Assembly (NCBI GenBank): GCA_029962745.1
Contig: CM057165.1
Coordinates: 24,579,202-24,643,201, forward strand
Length of the DNA stretch: 64,000 nucleotides
Source of the DNA: Echinometra lucunter
Taxonomy: Eukaryota; Echinodermata; Echinoidea; Camarodonta; Echinometridae
Reading direction: 5' to 3'
The position numbers and the translations under genes are program-made. The notes below the pieces were generated by a model, which searched no databases, had not been told where the DNA came from, and saw only the letters and a list, made by a program, of their open reading frames with translations. Numbering within the stretch: the first letter of the stretch is position 1; every line of letters starts with the position of its first letter. Shown one piece after another: positions 49,287 to 63,925 of the stretch.

Positions 49287-50146
49287 ATATCATGATGATT
49301 CCCTCTTGTTGCTAAATAAAAATTGATATAAAAGCAAGGGGGACGATTGGCACTGTGTCATATCTTGTAAAAATAAGGAAAAAACAAAGTAATAATGAAG
49401 TTGTTTTTGTTTGGTTTTGCTTTTGTTCATGTTGATGACTTTATTTTGTACGTATTGCACGTATTTTGCATGTCAAAAAAAAAAATCCGTTGATATGGAC
49501 AGTAAAGACATTGAATGAATGAAGAAGGAAGTGATGGATGCTTGGTTTTTTTTTTTTCATGAATACTTTGACTATCCTGTCACCGTAAACAAACTCTACG
49601 TTTTCTATGATTTGTCATTGAACTGGACGACAAACAGATGATCTTTGCAGGTTGCTACTTGAAGGAATGCAGGAAGGCAGAAATTAGTAACTTGATTAAG
49701 GATTCGGAGACAAACACTTTCTTATTCCATCGTTATGTAACTTTTACGAAAAAAAAACCAGGGATGGCTCACGGAGAGGTCATAATCTGAAAATAGAATA
49801 TAGAGTATTCAAAAGTACAGACACACATTATGCCGAGTGAATACAAGATAGTGCAACTGACATGGCAATGCTGGATGCCAAGGCAGGCATATTAATCGCT
49901 CATCTAGGTAGATTCAAAAAATTCTCATTAAAGATTTATACATGTACTGGTTTTTTTTTTCAAGGCATCATTATTCAAGATAAACATGGTATACAGTGTT
50001 GTTATTGTTGTTGTTAGTTTTTGTATACCTGAATTTTGAAAATTGGAAGAATTTATTATAGTGATTATCAAAATTATACAGTTTTATTTGAGAGAAATAT
50101 TTTGAAAGGATTCCTGAGGTGACCCTTCTTCAACTTGACATAAGTC

Positions 50147-50423
50147 CTAGAGACGGAGCATGGAAGACGTAATCAAGCAAGAAGGTTCCTTGAGGTTTGG
50201 CAAAGTGGGTAAAACTTCAGGACGTAAGACATGGTTGGGATATGAGACACCAGGAAAGATTATCTTGGCAAAGGAAGTGGGTGAATCGAATTGAAGAGCA
50301 GTAGATGTCAGATGAAATTCCCCGATCTCTCTTGATAACATGTTTCATATCCTCGTTAATCAATCGCATCATGGTCTTCTTCTGTTCCTTCTTGACAGGG
50401 CCAATGAAGAAGAAGCGTCCCAC
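50147..50423 (-). pseudogene. Possible decayed coding fragment
   Basis: Two overlapping minus-strand frames have protein-like composition: GRFFFIGPVKKEQKK through IKRDRG in one, and FPGVSYPNHVLRPEVLP onwards in the other. A single frame switch around 50260-50340 would join them. I cannot name the family with confidence. No splice sites were evaluated as convincing. Kept only as a candidate relic. Confidence 0.15.
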
Positions 50424-52563
50424 CCACTCGGATATAATTTGAAAGAGGATGTGGATTGAGGAGCAGTTTAAGAGGTTCGATGTGCCCCCAGGCTAAGGAG
50501 ATATGGGGAGATGAGCCGTGACACCTTCCTTCTCTCAGTCATGGCCATATATTGTATTGGAAGTGTCCTGTCTCTTATTGTCCTATTTATTTCGATGATT
50601 TAATTTGGTGTTCGCATATAGCTCCTTTGACAATAATTTGGTTTGTGGAAGCCAGAAATTTTGTTGGCTGGGCCTTCTCTGAATTAAGATTTTTTTAAAA
50701 TTCTTTTTACTTTGACATCCTCAAAATAGGATGTTTAGAATGAATTTTGGAGCCTAACCAATACGAGGTTTGAAAATCAGGGATTTTTATAAACCTTTTG
50801 TCTACTACTTTCATCGAAATCTTTTGGCGGTTAATCGTGCCATTTAACAAAAAAGACTTGTGTGGAATAACGTTTAAGAAGTATTTGAATGTACCTAGCA
50901 TGTTCAATAATGACATAATCGAAGCTAAACAACAGAAGCAAAATTCAACTGTATTCGTTTCAGTTATTTCTTAAACTGTTCCATTTCTTGTCACAACTCA
51001 ATGTGATATTAGGTCTTCTAGTACATCTTGCCAGAAAAACTGGTGAGAAAACAAGGTTAATTACTCACATGAATGTGTCTTCTAACGACAAATCAACTGT
51101 TATGAAGGGAAACTAAGGTAGCTAGACACAGTTTTTTAGATTTTGCCTGACACACGGTAACTGTTTCTTCTAGTTTTGAAATTCATTTCTACTGTACTGC
51201 TTGCAAAGAACAGTTCTTTGACATTCTGCTAGTTCTGTACCATCTAATTCAAGTAAAGTTTCCTTTTCCCGCCCCCTTCCCCTTGTGATTCCCCCAAGAT
51301 ATTCATTCTATTATTGGAGTGTTGATGTCCGTTTATTTCCTACTTAAATAAATAGGGGGCAACTCAATCTTCCTTCGCATGTTCTGCATTTAATCCATGA
51401 ATCATTTTCCCCTCAAACTAAGTCTAAATTATTGGTTTTTAAGGAGGATCCATCAGCCTAGGTTAATCCTAGTCAAAAGGAATTGGGTAATATACACTGT
51501 ACATGTACACTGTTCACAAAATGTATTCGGCAATATGGCATCATATGAATGGGGACAATATTAGGCATGCCATACAACGCGACATAAGAATGGTGTCGGG
51601 AGTGGGATAAAAGCAACAGGCGTAACGAGGCCTATCATATCTCAATTACTGAGGCCCAAATTAAGGTTCTACGAGGTGCGCTCCATGGTCATTCCTTAAT
51701 CAAACTCCTCAATTTAGCCCTGGGCCAAATACTATACTTAATCCTAACCCTAAACCTTAACCTTAACCTTGCCTAAAACCAAAATCGCAACGTTATTTAC
51801 ACTACAGTTTGGCGAAATAAAATCTCTGAGCAAAGTTCGAATCACCTTCATTAATCATTCCAGTCTTTGTCCCCATTCTTAGCTGCTCAATATTCATTCG
51901 TGAATTGTGTGGTTCTATTAATGTTAATTTATCCGAAACAGAGAACAAAACATTTCGACAGAATAAGCAGACAAAAAAATTTGCCTCGTTTTGGCTCGGC
52001 AACAAGAACTATTTTCATATAATTTTCCAGGAGAATGATATTACCAGAGGCATTTACCCGGTCAGTCACTCCAGTTTGACTTGAACTAGAGGATTCATAC
52101 CCTTCACCATGGGGTATCTCACTGGCGTATTTGAAGGAACGGCAAGGGAGCTCAATTTGGGAACCCTACTGACAGAAAGGCAATCAAGTAGATAACAGAG
52201 TAGGGAATAATTTTGTAAGATGGCACATGGAAAGCCCTTCAAAAAGTGGTTTCCTTACTCATGTTATTGAACAGTGTCTGTGGATCAGAGAAAACTGATG
52301 TTTTGTCCCTTCTGAGGCTAAGTCTGAATATACCACTGGTGTAGGCCTATCTGTGTGATTGTCACGGTCATCTTGATTTCCAATCCCAAAGGCCTTACAG
52401 CCGCGAGGAATAACATGGCGGAAGGATGAAATTTGGTAAAGTTCATGACAAATTTATAATCATGGAAAAGGGCATATGCTGATTTTGGCCTCAGGAGGGG
52501 GGATACATTCCGGCTTATGACGATCCATTCCCCAGGAAACATCTTTTTTAAGACCTTTGTTTG

Positions 52564-52750
52564 AGGCAGGAGTTGGTCTAGTGGTAACGTCCGCAGTCAA
52601 CTCTTTGACTTTGCCTACAAACTAACTCTGATCGTACCAGGTTCGAGTCTTTCGGATAGTGACGTTAAAGATCGGTCTCAGACGTAAATAATCATATTTG
52701 ATTGATAAACGTCTTTAAAACCCAATCAGACACTCACTCATACGCACTCC
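52564..52750 (+). mobile_element. tRNA-derived SINE
   Basis: A-box-like TTGGTCTAGTGGTAACGT (around 52573) and B box GGTTCGAGTC (52640-52649) are spaced further apart than in a normal tRNA. An unrelated body with ATCGGTCTCAGACG follows. The 3' end is not sharply defined. Confidence 0.55.
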
Positions 52751-53123
52751 CTCATACACCCGCATATTGTGTAGCATTTTTATACGTTTCTAGAAGCAAT
52801 CTTTCAGTTAATGACTTACAAAATGACTAACGAATATAATTGCTATTGCGGTTTTGTCCTGACTGGACATTGATCAGGTGGGGCAAGTTACCCCCCCCCC
52901 CCTTTGTTATTCCCTGAAATAAGTTAGTGCCCATCACAGGCAGTTCGTGAGCTAAACCTGTATTCCAAGATAAAAGAAGGAATGATTTATGACATTGACA
53001 GAGGGAAGTAACTGACAGCTTTATTATGAAAGTTTGATAGGATCTGTATATTTATAATCGTGAGATAATTCATGACAGATAGGAATCCAGTCACTGTCAA
53101 ATAAACAATATGGTCGAGGGTTT

Positions 53124-53264
53124 CTCATTCTCCCTCTCTGTCTCTCTCCCTCTCTCTCTCTCCCTCTCTCTCTCTCTCCCTCTCTTTCTCTCTCTCCCTC
53201 CCTCCCTCCCTCCCTCCTCCCTCTCTCTCTCCCTCCCTCCCTCCCTCCCTCCCTCCCTCCCTCT
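53124..53264. repeat. CT/CCCT microsatellite
   Basis: CTCTCT grading into CCCT units. No coding value. Confidence 0.95.
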
Positions 53265-53424
53265 TACCTTCTTTCATTTCTTTCTTTTTATTAAAGGGAG
53301 AAGTTGAAGCGAGCCCATAATATTCAGATATTTAGTCTCCAATATGAAATTAAAGCAAATTCCAATGAGAAGTTTAAGATACTATTTGAGGAGGTGTCAT
53401 GATTAAACACGTATTGCATTGAAT

Positions 53425-53637
53425 ACACTCTAAATAGGACTGGTCAAAATAAGCAATGCGTTAGTCAAAAATTATGCGTCCGACCAAAAAATTGGTCAAA
53501 ATCAACCAAAATTTTGGTAAATTTCACCCATAATTTGATAATATTGATCATTACATTGGTCAATCTTTACCAATATTTTGGTCGGAATCATATTAACCAA
53601 AGTATTGGTCATTCTGAGCAATTCTTTTTTAGAGTGT
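53425..53637. mobile_element. MITE with ACACTCTAAA termini
   Basis: acactctaaa at the left and tttagagtgt at the right are perfect inverted ends. The interior is built from TTGGTCAA/CCAAT words in both orientations. Confidence 0.75.
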
Positions 53638-55002
53638 AATTATCACTACACTTGAGGATAAAATATATGATAAATGATAAAAGAATATTATCAGACAAGT
53701 AAATGGGAAAATCAATCCCATTTCCTATTAAATGTAATTACAAGTAAAACCTCAAGTTTTGTTTGGCGCGATGTGAACTTCAGGTTTCTGGAAAACCCAT
53801 CTTGAGTAAGGTTATGCCACGATTAAGATACTGATATTGACAGATCCCCCTTCAGTCCGCCCACTAATTGCACATTCTCTATGCATGCCTGGGATAAGTT
53901 CAGGTTTTCACAGCCACATACCATTTGGAGTTTTTATTTCTATCCGATACTCGTATACCTGTCTGTTGTAAAGGCACAAATATACGTACATAATACAAAT
54001 CTCATTCTTCATGTAACTTGGTCCTTTCCATAAAGAGAGTAGTGGCTAACGATTAGCGAAAATTTCGTCATGTCGTGATTTATTACTGTTTGGCTATGCC
54101 ATTATTAGATCATACATATATTTATACTTGCTTACACGTGTTCACATTATTTTTTTCTTTTTATTGCCAAAATGTGATGCCTCTTTGAGAGAGAAAAAAC
54201 GACAAGCATACGATTTCTAATTCGAATCGTGTTTTTGTTGTTTTGTTGTTTGATTTTTATCCAAACACTTCGTCAGTGTCTAATTGAGAGTATTTGCTCA
54301 ACCTCGCATGTCTCTTGGTAACATGTCAACATAATACACCTGGAGCACATTAGAATGGTTCATATAGCTTCCCATTAGTAAGTAACGGCCAATCCCTAAG
54401 CTAGGAAGAAATATTAACCCACAAGCCACAAAGGCTGTATCCACCCGCCATCCTGCACTTCCTACAAGCATCTGAGATCTTTCAGTATTTTAGGGGTTAA
54501 ATCATGCGGGCATCAAGCCTGACAGACAATAAACAAGTTTGATTCATTGTATAATCAAGGTTTTACCCTCTTTCCTGTGTTGATGTTTCAAGAATATTCG
54601 ATTTCCTTCTTTTCTTCTGTTTTCTTTTTCTAACACCCTAACATTTTTCTATTTTATACATCCTCTGTGCACCTCTTTTTTCTGTCTATGTTTATACTAT
54701 TATAAATGAGGTATCAGTTACGATTTCGTCATAAAAGCAGCTATAACTAATAATGTTGCACAGCTTTTTCGAACACTTTTAGATTGTGGAATTTAGTTTA
54801 CAAGTATTTAACTTTTACGTCACTAAAGCCGACTATGGAAAATAATGAGAAGAAACAATGAAACATTGTTTTGTTTTTTGTTTGTTGTTTATTTTCAATA
54901 GTTTTTTTTTACAGTGCAGCCAAAAGAGAAGACTTTCTACCTCGCCTTTTTTTCTGAGCTTCTTCTCTTCTTACCTATGAAAGTGAAAGTTATATTCATC
55001 AC

Positions 55003-55251
55003 CAGGGGCGGCGCAACGGGGGGGGGGGGGGCAGGGGGCGGCCGCCCTATCCTTTTTCAAGTAATAGACAAAAGGAAAGAAGAATATGGGGAAGAGAGAG
55101 CAGGTCATGCAACTATAATAGCCCTATTTTTTCATTTAAAACGTAAATAGACTTTCCTGTGGGCCAAGCTTAAAAGACACGATGTGTGACGTTGCCGTTA
55201 ACGCGTCAACACTTGCCCCCCCCCCCATCAAATACCCTGTCGCCGCCCCTG
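55003..55251. mobile_element. Short copy of the GGGGCGGCG poly-G element
   Basis: CAGGGGCGGCG (55003-55013) and CGCCGCCCCTG (55241-55251) are perfect 11-base inverted ends. A G-run follows the left end and a C-run precedes the right end, as in the larger element at 24542. Confidence 0.7.
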
Positions 55252-58139
55252 TTCACCATACATGGCTGTCAATCAAGTATGTCATGTTCCCAATCATGTC
55301 TCGTTTGATATAGGTATTAAAGATGTGACGCACATCCCGATTGAATATTCACCAAACTTCCGATTTAAAGTCTTCAAATTTAACCAATTTCATAAATCTG
55401 ATTTAAATCATTTATATCCTTTGTCTGAGAATTGAACATTGTTTTTCAAAAAAGCAATAAAATCTTTAGAAAACCATTAGAATCATATATCTTTACAGGT
55501 AGCAAAGGATATTTATTTCACATCAATCTTAACAGCTAAATCATAAAACTATCGAATCACTCTTAAGTGCATTTATTTACTTTCGTTTACACTCAAATAG
55601 TTCTCGCTACCTCTAATTTTTTTTTTCAGTCTAGACCTTCATCATGTTCATAGTCCAGTGTATTTCTTCTTTTTTTTTTCATTTCATTTATTTCCACAAT
55701 AAGAGCAAATAAGTTTTCAAGTCTTTTACTTACAAAGGTCAATATGGGCTTTAAAAACCAGCAATTATGAATATCATAATGGTGAGTATAGATAGGTTCA
55801 GTATACATATCATTTAACCCATTCGTGACAGGAATTATTTAAAGCCTTATTTGATCAGCTTTTAATCTTCAAATTGGCAATACCAACATTTTTCTTTTAT
55901 TGCTACATTTTTCTTATAAAACATCATGTGTCTGAAATAAATATAAATTGACAGTATGTATGATGAGAAGTCAGAAATTTGCCAATTTGCAGGGGAAAAT
56001 GGTGATTTTAAACTTTCTATCACATTGCCAATTTAAGGATTTTAATGCTTATTTTCCTTTAAAAAAATTTCAGCATCAAACAACGAATATTGACGCAACC
56101 AAAATGGGCACAGTTTGTGTAGAATTTTTTGCTCTTTCTGCTCATGTATTTGGTATGATTTTTAGGGCTTTGCATCAAAAGATATTAGGCCAAACCACAA
56201 AATGTGGACCCTCTGTCACGAATGGGTTAAATGATAAGAATTAATGAATACTAGCTGTATTGTCGGGGAACCTGGGAAAGCAAAGCTTGTAATTCAGGTT
56301 CAGCATAAATATTACAGAATTATTTACTAATGAAAATTCTTTCATCTATAGCTGTCTTATCAAATCAATTACTTAACGTGTTAAGAACTCATTTTATTTT
56401 TAGCAGTGATCGGTGTGATATCTATTTGTGAATTTTGCGACGTCAGAACTCTATTTTCATCCTTGATGTGATATGTACTCCAAATATTCTTCGAATTATA
56501 CCGGTTCGACAGAAAACGTATTTTCTATTTTGGAAAGTATGAAAGATCATTGAAGGACATGAACTTGTTGATAGAAAAGTCAGATTAAGTTCAAAGGGCC
56601 CTTTTGTGAGCACCTAGACCGACAGGTAACATCTCATCACTTCAATTTCCTTGAAATGTTTACTCGTAAAATTGCATATTCACCTTTTGAGGACTCCTTA
56701 GAGAATAGATTTCGGTTTTTGAAGTCAACATCACATTATTGCTTTCTACTCTTTGCAAATAAGTCAAGAAATGTTAACTCGCGTGAGCTTGACATAGCAT
56801 TTATCTATGAATTACAATCTGCACTGCTAACTGTGTAATAATGCTAAAATTAGAACAAGACTGAAAGATTTGTTTTAAATATCGGTCCTTTCAAACCACC
56901 ATGCCCCCTTCCTTTAATATCTATCCTCCACAGCTCTATACAAATGTGTTAATTTTCCTGTGAAATTTAATTTAGCCACTTCTCCATCTGTTGATATCTA
57001 TTTTAATCTAGGCTGCAGTCCTCATGGACAATCAATTCGACATAATGACTATAAATATCCGTTGGACCAGAAATCGTGCGTGTGAAGAGTTTTTGTGAAA
57101 TGAAAAGGAGTCAAACCGAGCGGCAATTAACTCGTTGTTTCTCCGGTTATCTCTTATCCGATCGGCACATGCACTGATTGCAATCGGTAATATCTGTTGC
57201 TAGGGTTACAACATTACTCTCTGAAAAATCGTTTTCAAAAATGGAAGTGAAATTCGGTAGTTCTAAATATGGGATAATCGTTCTCTTGTATCATATCCTG
57301 ACCACTTCCAACTTTTAAGAAAAAACCGTGTTTAGTGTAAATCCCCGAAACCGCGATCATCACCCAGTGCGGATTCTGGCCCCCAAGCCTTTCGAGCTTG
57401 GTGTATATCTCCTTAATACACGCGTGTCATGTATAATTAGGTAATCTCCATACCAGGGTCGGTTGTCAAGTTGGTAGGGGTCAGATATTACGAGTTCTTG
57501 GTAACGTTTTGATGTGATAATTAATGACAGATAACTGTCAGCGCGTCAGTTAATATCGAAAATTATTCACCCCTTCCCCTCCCATATTAACCACCTTCTT
57601 TCCTTCTGCCATGGAACCAGGAGCGTCAACATGCGAGGTACATGGGGACATGCCCCCCTCCCCCCGCAAACACACACAAATACATTCAGGGGATTTTCAC
57701 CATGAAATGAATCAAAATGTCCGCTATTCAAAAATAAAAAATTATTCTTTATGACCTTGCTGTAGAGGCATCCCTGCCCATTTCTTTACTCATTTACTCA
57801 CAAACTGTCTCCTCGAGTTTTGAGAGCCTTTGGACGCTCTTGCGTACAAATGAATGCTTTTTGTCTTTCCTAAATTTCAATTTGTTTATTTATTTATTCA
57901 CTTATTCATTGTATTGATTCATTAATTTTTCTATTTATTTATTTGGTTAGTTAGTTATTTTAGTTATAAATCTATCAATTTATTCATTTATTCATTTATT
58001 TAATTTCCAGGTAAAGATAAAAACGTACTACCAAAAGAAGCAAGAAAGAAATACCACCGACTAGCGCCTGGAATATGAAAGGGTCCTCTCATTTTCATTT
58101 CCAACGCATGAATCTTTGTTTCCCACTTTATTCATGGAC

Positions 58140-58427
58140 CTAATCTTCCTTCTTCTGTCCCTGTGCTCCACTGTGTTCTACTCTGTCTCCGTTACAGCAT
58201 CTATCTTTCTTTCGCTTCGATTCAGCAGCTGTCCACAGAGATCTGGAATGCTGTTCAACCTTGTCACAGTATGACATAGCAACACGTATCTCTCTGTGGT
58301 TACAAGGGCAATTAGGAGACCGCGGACGCTCCCTTGGCAAGGTAGCAAAGGAAGCAGAAAACCTCTGAAAGATAGCATCCATCACAGCTTGCTCACTTTG
58401 TAACATGTCAATCGCTTGATCTCTGGC
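58140..58427 (-). CDS. Orphan terminal-exon-like segment within the giant intron
   Basis: On the minus strand, after the acceptor caagtatatgtag (AG 58429-58428), an open segment of 95 codons runs to TAG at 58142-58140. It reads ARDQAIDMLQSEQAVMDAI, then FQRFSASFATLPRERPRS, and ends in a Lys-rich tail with QKKED. The start resembles the amphipathic helix that follows DNA-binding domains in some transposon-derived proteins, but this is only an impression. There is no second exon I can link. It lies on the same strand as the carboxypeptidase but fits none of its domains. Confidence 0.3.
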   Translation of the reverse strand, partial: ARDQAIDMLQSEQAVMDAIFQRFSASFATLPRERPRSPNCPCNHREIRVAMSYCDKVEQHSRSLWTAAESKRKKDRCCNGDRVEHSGAQGQKKED

Positions 58428-60517
58428 CTACATATACTTGAACATTTTGGTAATTTATCGCATCAGATTCGTTCAAGAAGACGCTAAGAAAAATGTCACA
58501 TGCACGCGAACATGACTGAAATGTATGGGGAAACATGACGTGTCTCAAAAAGACCCTGGTTTCACCTGCTTAAACAGGTACTTGACGAGGACAAGGAAAT
58601 CTTCCCACAATCTTGAATTGTGGAATTCTTAAATGAAGTATATTCTTCACGAAGATATATATCCAAATACACGTTCTCTTATCATACCTTTCTTACTTCG
58701 ATGTACTCTGCAACAAAACATGCTTCTCCATTAGTACTGTTCCCCGGAATATGTATTAAAACTATCTCTTTTGAGTGAAGATGGATACTTGAATGCAATC
58801 ACTTTCTTTTACTTCTCTTGTTCCAAACTTTATTCACTCCACTCTGCTATACTCATCCATATGTTCTTGAAGTCTCTTCACTCTAATACTAAAGGACCTA
58901 TGCTTTACATCATTGGACACAGGTGCCAACAATTTATCCCTCTCGAATTTTATCCCTCTCGAATTAATTGCCATGTGTAGTACAGTAATAATTTTAGTGT
59001 AGGCCTACTCATGAGTGACGAGCAGTATTAATGATAATGATGATGTGCCTTTGAAGTAAATAGACCTCATGAAACGAATGATTCTATATCGTATTTCTAT
59101 TTTTTTAATAAATAAGAAATTCACTTTTCACCCATAACTGTGATCACCCACTTGTACTTCGAGGGTTCATCCCCAGGTCATAATGGAGCCGAGGGCAGTA
59201 TTTGTACATTGCCATTGTTGTCGAAATTGCATTCAATTCAAATTTGTACGGCAAAGTATTTCTGACTATAAAGAGTATATAAAAAACATCAAGTAAGGGT
59301 TCCAAGTTCCCACGTTTTTCTTTTTTCCAAAATGTCTAGATAAAGTAGTGACCTTGAAAATGTCTTTCTTTTCGATAGAATCGTGACGCCAGAACATGTT
59401 ATTCTATCAATATACCACAAAATGGTTGCAAATACATCACTAGTCTGGACAACACTTTTACCTTATTTTCATTTTCACACTGTTTCCATATCAGGAATTG
59501 TTTTCTTTTGATTTGATTTTCAGTGGACTGGAGACGACCACCATGTCCACCACGCATGACTTATTCTTGATTCCCCCTTGTTTTTTGTGTTTTTTTGTTT
59601 GCTTTTGTTATTATTTTTAAACGGATTTGAATAAAACCACACAAAATGATAATCTGACGTTCACTTAACACGACAACAATAATCCACCTTTGAGTGGATC
59701 TCAATTTCGTTTGTTTTCGATCATTCTCCTTTGGGTATCATTTTCCTTTTTTTTCCTGACACGTAGATTCTGTTGATTCCAAATTTAACATTCACGAGTC
59801 AGAAATAGATATTTTGTTCCTTGCTTGTTTGTTCGATTGTTTATTTGTTTGCCTGATATTTTTTTCTTGGGGGGGGGATAGCTCATCAAACGACGGGGCA
59901 TCTCGCCTCCTTCAACTTTGATCTATCCCAGCATGCATCATCACGACCATAGCGATAACTTATTTGCTACAAGTCAAGGATTCGCCGCACGAAGTCAAGA
60001 AGATGAGACAGATAAATATCATATTTGATTTAGAAGTGGATGTTCTCTTATCTTATTGGCAAACAAGTTTTATTTTTATCATCCTCGTCGTAAGATTCTC
60101 GAACCATTTCTGGATTTGCTTATCAAGCTGAAATACTATACTATTTTTGTCACGTTTGTAGTCAAGTTGAAACGTTCACCAAGGCATATGCTACTAGCTG
60201 GCCTACTTTACCATTAGAAAGAAGAAAAAAGCCCTCTGTAGGAAGCTTGATTTTTTGATAATGTGCAAAATTTCACAAGTTTTTGAGAAATCTCTAAAAG
60301 GACCTGCCCTAGAAATAACTGGTGTGATCAAAAGTCAAATGATCGTTGGCTTTCAAAGCTTGATATAGGTCCTTGTTTATTTTTTAAGTAACAAAAGAAT
60401 AGTGTTACAATATTATAGGATCTTTATAAAGAACTAGCACTAAATACTAAACCAGCATATTCTGAGATTTTAGCGTGACAGATGCGGTAAGACTGTTCAC
60501 AAGATGCAGAAAAAATC

Positions 60518-60586
60518 TGGCACTTCATATTCAAGTCGTTCGTAAAGTCATTCGTAACTTTACGAACAGCTTATGAAACACTCCCA
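60518..60586. mobile_element. Truncated copy of the 48.4-kb MITE
   Basis: tggcacttcatattcaagtc and gtaactttacgaacagc match the right end of the element at 48413 with few differences. The rest of the element is absent. Confidence 0.75.
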
Positions 60587-63500
60587 GGACTAATGGAGAC
60601 GAGAGGAAAGAATGAGAAAGCCTAAAATAGGTAAAGAAGAAGGAAAGCAAAAAGTAATAGAAGAGAAGGTAGGACTCTATTCATTCCATTTCAGAGCAGA
60701 TCGGATGACTTTAGAGAGGATTTCAGTAGTATCTTATTTCTTTGTAGAAGGGTAAGAGGTTAAGGAATACCTTCCGCCGTTTTATGGCATCCTATGGCAA
60801 GTAGGAGCTGACGACAGGATCTCTAAATCGGGCTTCATATTGAACAGGTATATCATGTTCCTGTTCACTCCGGGAATTGGGCTAAAGAGGAATTCCCTCT
60901 GTTCATGTTAGTTGAAGTTCTTAAAGATATAGTATCAGCATTTCACAGTCATAGCTAATGTCATATTCAGTCAGCAAACTCTTTCTAAAGGAGTGTTAGT
61001 TAGGCCAGCATATTTAGTTTTCATTTTCTTTACAGGATCTTAAGTACCGATGCAAATTCATTTTACGTTACGGACTTGCCCCAGATAATTAATGGACACA
61101 CAGTTACTGCCCCATTCCTCAAATCGATGTCTCTGTTTCAGGGGCTGTCTAAATAGTTGGCTTTTAAAGGGCTTTGTCTATTTTCCTGCCAGACTAGCTG
61201 TCGAAAGACTTTTCTCAATCCTCAAAATGTGTAATTAGCGCAATGCTAATAATTTTCATTTTCCACTTATCAAAACTTAAAAGGTAAGTCTTTGCTTTGA
61301 CCTACTCGTCATAAGGATCTCCTTCACCTGAAAGGGATCGACATTACTATAGAATTCTTTCTTTGGATGGTATCTTCGGCTATTGACTGACATCACCTTT
61401 AATTCCGAGGTTCGAATCGCAGGGTCTCATCCAAGGGGGGAGGCGGAGGGTGGGCGTAATGCCCCACCCCCATTTTTTGCCAAGCAAAGTTTATCATTAT
61501 TTTTAATGTTATCATGTACCAATAGTTATCGAATACAGGCAGTGCTTTTTTTGTATTCTCTCATCCTTTTGTACAAAATACCCAAAGTATGCACCAAACT
61601 GCACCATTTTATGATGAAAAAAAATGCAAAAAGCTCCACACCCGTCCCCTCGGTCGCTTCACTCCCTCGCCTACGCATCTCCGCCCCCCCCCCCCCCCTT
61701 CTGACCATGGGATTGGATTCCAAGAGAGAAGGAAATCTTGTATTTCTCGTTCAAGGATCACCTGGTACATGTTTCGATGAAAAATTAGGGTCTATAAAAA
61801 TTTTTTAAAAACAACAACAACATTCTCCAAGAACCACCATCAAGTGGATCATGTGAACAGCAGCTGCGTGTTGATTGGGTTAAGGTTTATGGAGTTTAAC
61901 AGTCTATATATATATATATATATAACATTATCATAAAAATGCGGGGTGCTGCATGTGGCGTATTGAAGGTCTGCATACCGTAGAAGTCGCCATCCGACAA
62001 AATACACATTTCAAAAGTTATGATTTTTCAGCTAATTTAAAAGAAGAAAAAATGCTTTAACGATGTATACTAATACAGCATCGAGCAACCAGATTAAGGA
62101 AAATGGGACACGTTTGAGCAATTATTAGGGATCACTGTTACCATAACGTCCTTTTGTGTATATGGTGTAAGTGCAATCACTGAAGTAAAAGAGGTTTTAT
62201 CTGTAATACAAAGTGAGGGCTGAAGAACACTGTGGTTAGAATACTTAGATGATTATGGAAACGTTAAATGGCGCCAATCAATATTCCTTTACGCAGCTTC
62301 AGACTGAAAAGTCGATTATCGGGTAATAAGCAATCACAGTTGAGTTTAAAATGAATAAAAGATCGTGCTAAGGTCAAAATACAAAGCTTACAGGAAATAT
62401 TTGCAGATACCTTTGTGTATAGCTGTTTAAGAAATGGTTAGGTGCAGTGGTAATATTCAAATCTAGAAATCCCGTTTCATGACTATTTAAGAAATCGGTC
62501 AGCTGTTAAATTAAGTTCGCCTTCCAGTTGTGAGGATAAACAACTAAGTCGGGTCGATGGCTGGTAGTCAGGAAAAAGACACGGAGGTGCGAAGAGCGGG
62601 AGAAAGCACTCGTGGTGGAAAAGGGTATAAAAACAGAGGAAGTAAAAGGCGGTCAAAATAACAAGAAACAGAACTAAATTAAAGCAAGCGAAGTTAGATA
62701 GATTAAGAGTGAAATAGTGAAATAGACCAAGGCATGGAGATACAAGTCATGTTTCGTAATTCTTTGATTTGACACAGTGAGGAGAAAAATCAAAGAGGGA
62801 TTATATAAGATGTAGAACAAAGACAAGAATATATAAGAAGAAAATGAAAAGTTGAGTAACGTACCTTGCAAGCGAGTACACTTATTCAAAAAAAAAAAGT
62901 AAAGAAGTAACTGCAATGGAAAGTTAGAATGGCATATTTGGTTCTACGGGTAAGAGGATCGGCGGGTGATAAACAGGAGCGTCGACAAAATATACAAACA
63001 TCCGTTTCGTGCTTGATGAAAACATTTAAATCCACGGTGGTTTCGAGTTTGTATTTATAGAGAATCCTTTAATTGTCCACGCAATCCCATGACCTTATAA
63101 CCTCCATCAAGGTATCGGTTTTTAAGGAATGCATTAACACTTGCCTTTTAGATAATGAAAGGTATAAATATTCTCGTCCTTGATCTTGTTGGTCGTTAGT
63201 TTCGATCCCACTCCCTTCCCTCCCCCCCCCCCCCCCCCCCCCCACCCACTCGCCCAGTTCTTGCTGTCGCGTTTCAGCCCATGCAGCGGGAAAACGGTGT
63301 AATAGAACTAATCGTTTGGATACAATTTTTTGTCGATCATATGTCAACCAGGTGTCAGTGTGTTACTTGTCAAATCTTTCAGGGGAGGATTTATTCACAG
63401 AAAGTCTGTTTTTAAACCGAAAGGGGGGGGGGGACGTTTCGTGCGTGGGAGCATTACACTGGGTTTCGTGTTCATTTCACTCATAACCATGGTGTTTAAT

Positions 63501-63925
63501 TAATAATGCTTTACAACCTCAATAGGTTCCTATTCAATGATTAATCGATTTTGGAAATGATTTCCATCACGACAATAAAAACATGGTTTGCGTGATGTGA
63601 TTGACTCATTAATGAACATTAAGTGCTATCACTGTGGGGGCGATATGCCACTGCCCCTGCAGTTACCCTCACTGCAGAAAAAGGTTAGCGTGTAAGCTTC
63701 CCATTATCTTCTGAACCGCAGAGTTAAATGTTCACACCAAGTTTTTAAAATAAATAGTGTGTGCATCATGGCCCCAGGCGTATCCAAAGCAGACTAACAT
63801 ATAAAGCGAAAATATTACAATGCAAAGAGATTAAGGCTTATATTCCTTTCGTTTGATCTTATTTCTTTGTCTTTACATTTCCCATGCACTTTGTTGAGTT
63901 AAAATGATTGAAATGACTAACTTAC

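Larger units (their letters stand above)
49287..63925. other. Giant intron continued: scattered repeats
   Basis: Apart from the listed elements it holds unique AT-rich DNA, CTAACCCTAAACC words near 51740, C-runs at 52890, 61685 and 63222, a G-run at 63423 and (TA)n at 61906-61923. No exon was supported beyond the weak candidate at 58140-58427. Confidence 0.6.

Noticed and set aside
61383..61808. 141-codon plus-strand frame
   Set aside because: It crosses G- and C-runs and repeat-like sequence typical of the poly-G elements; the Pro run comes from a C15 tract.
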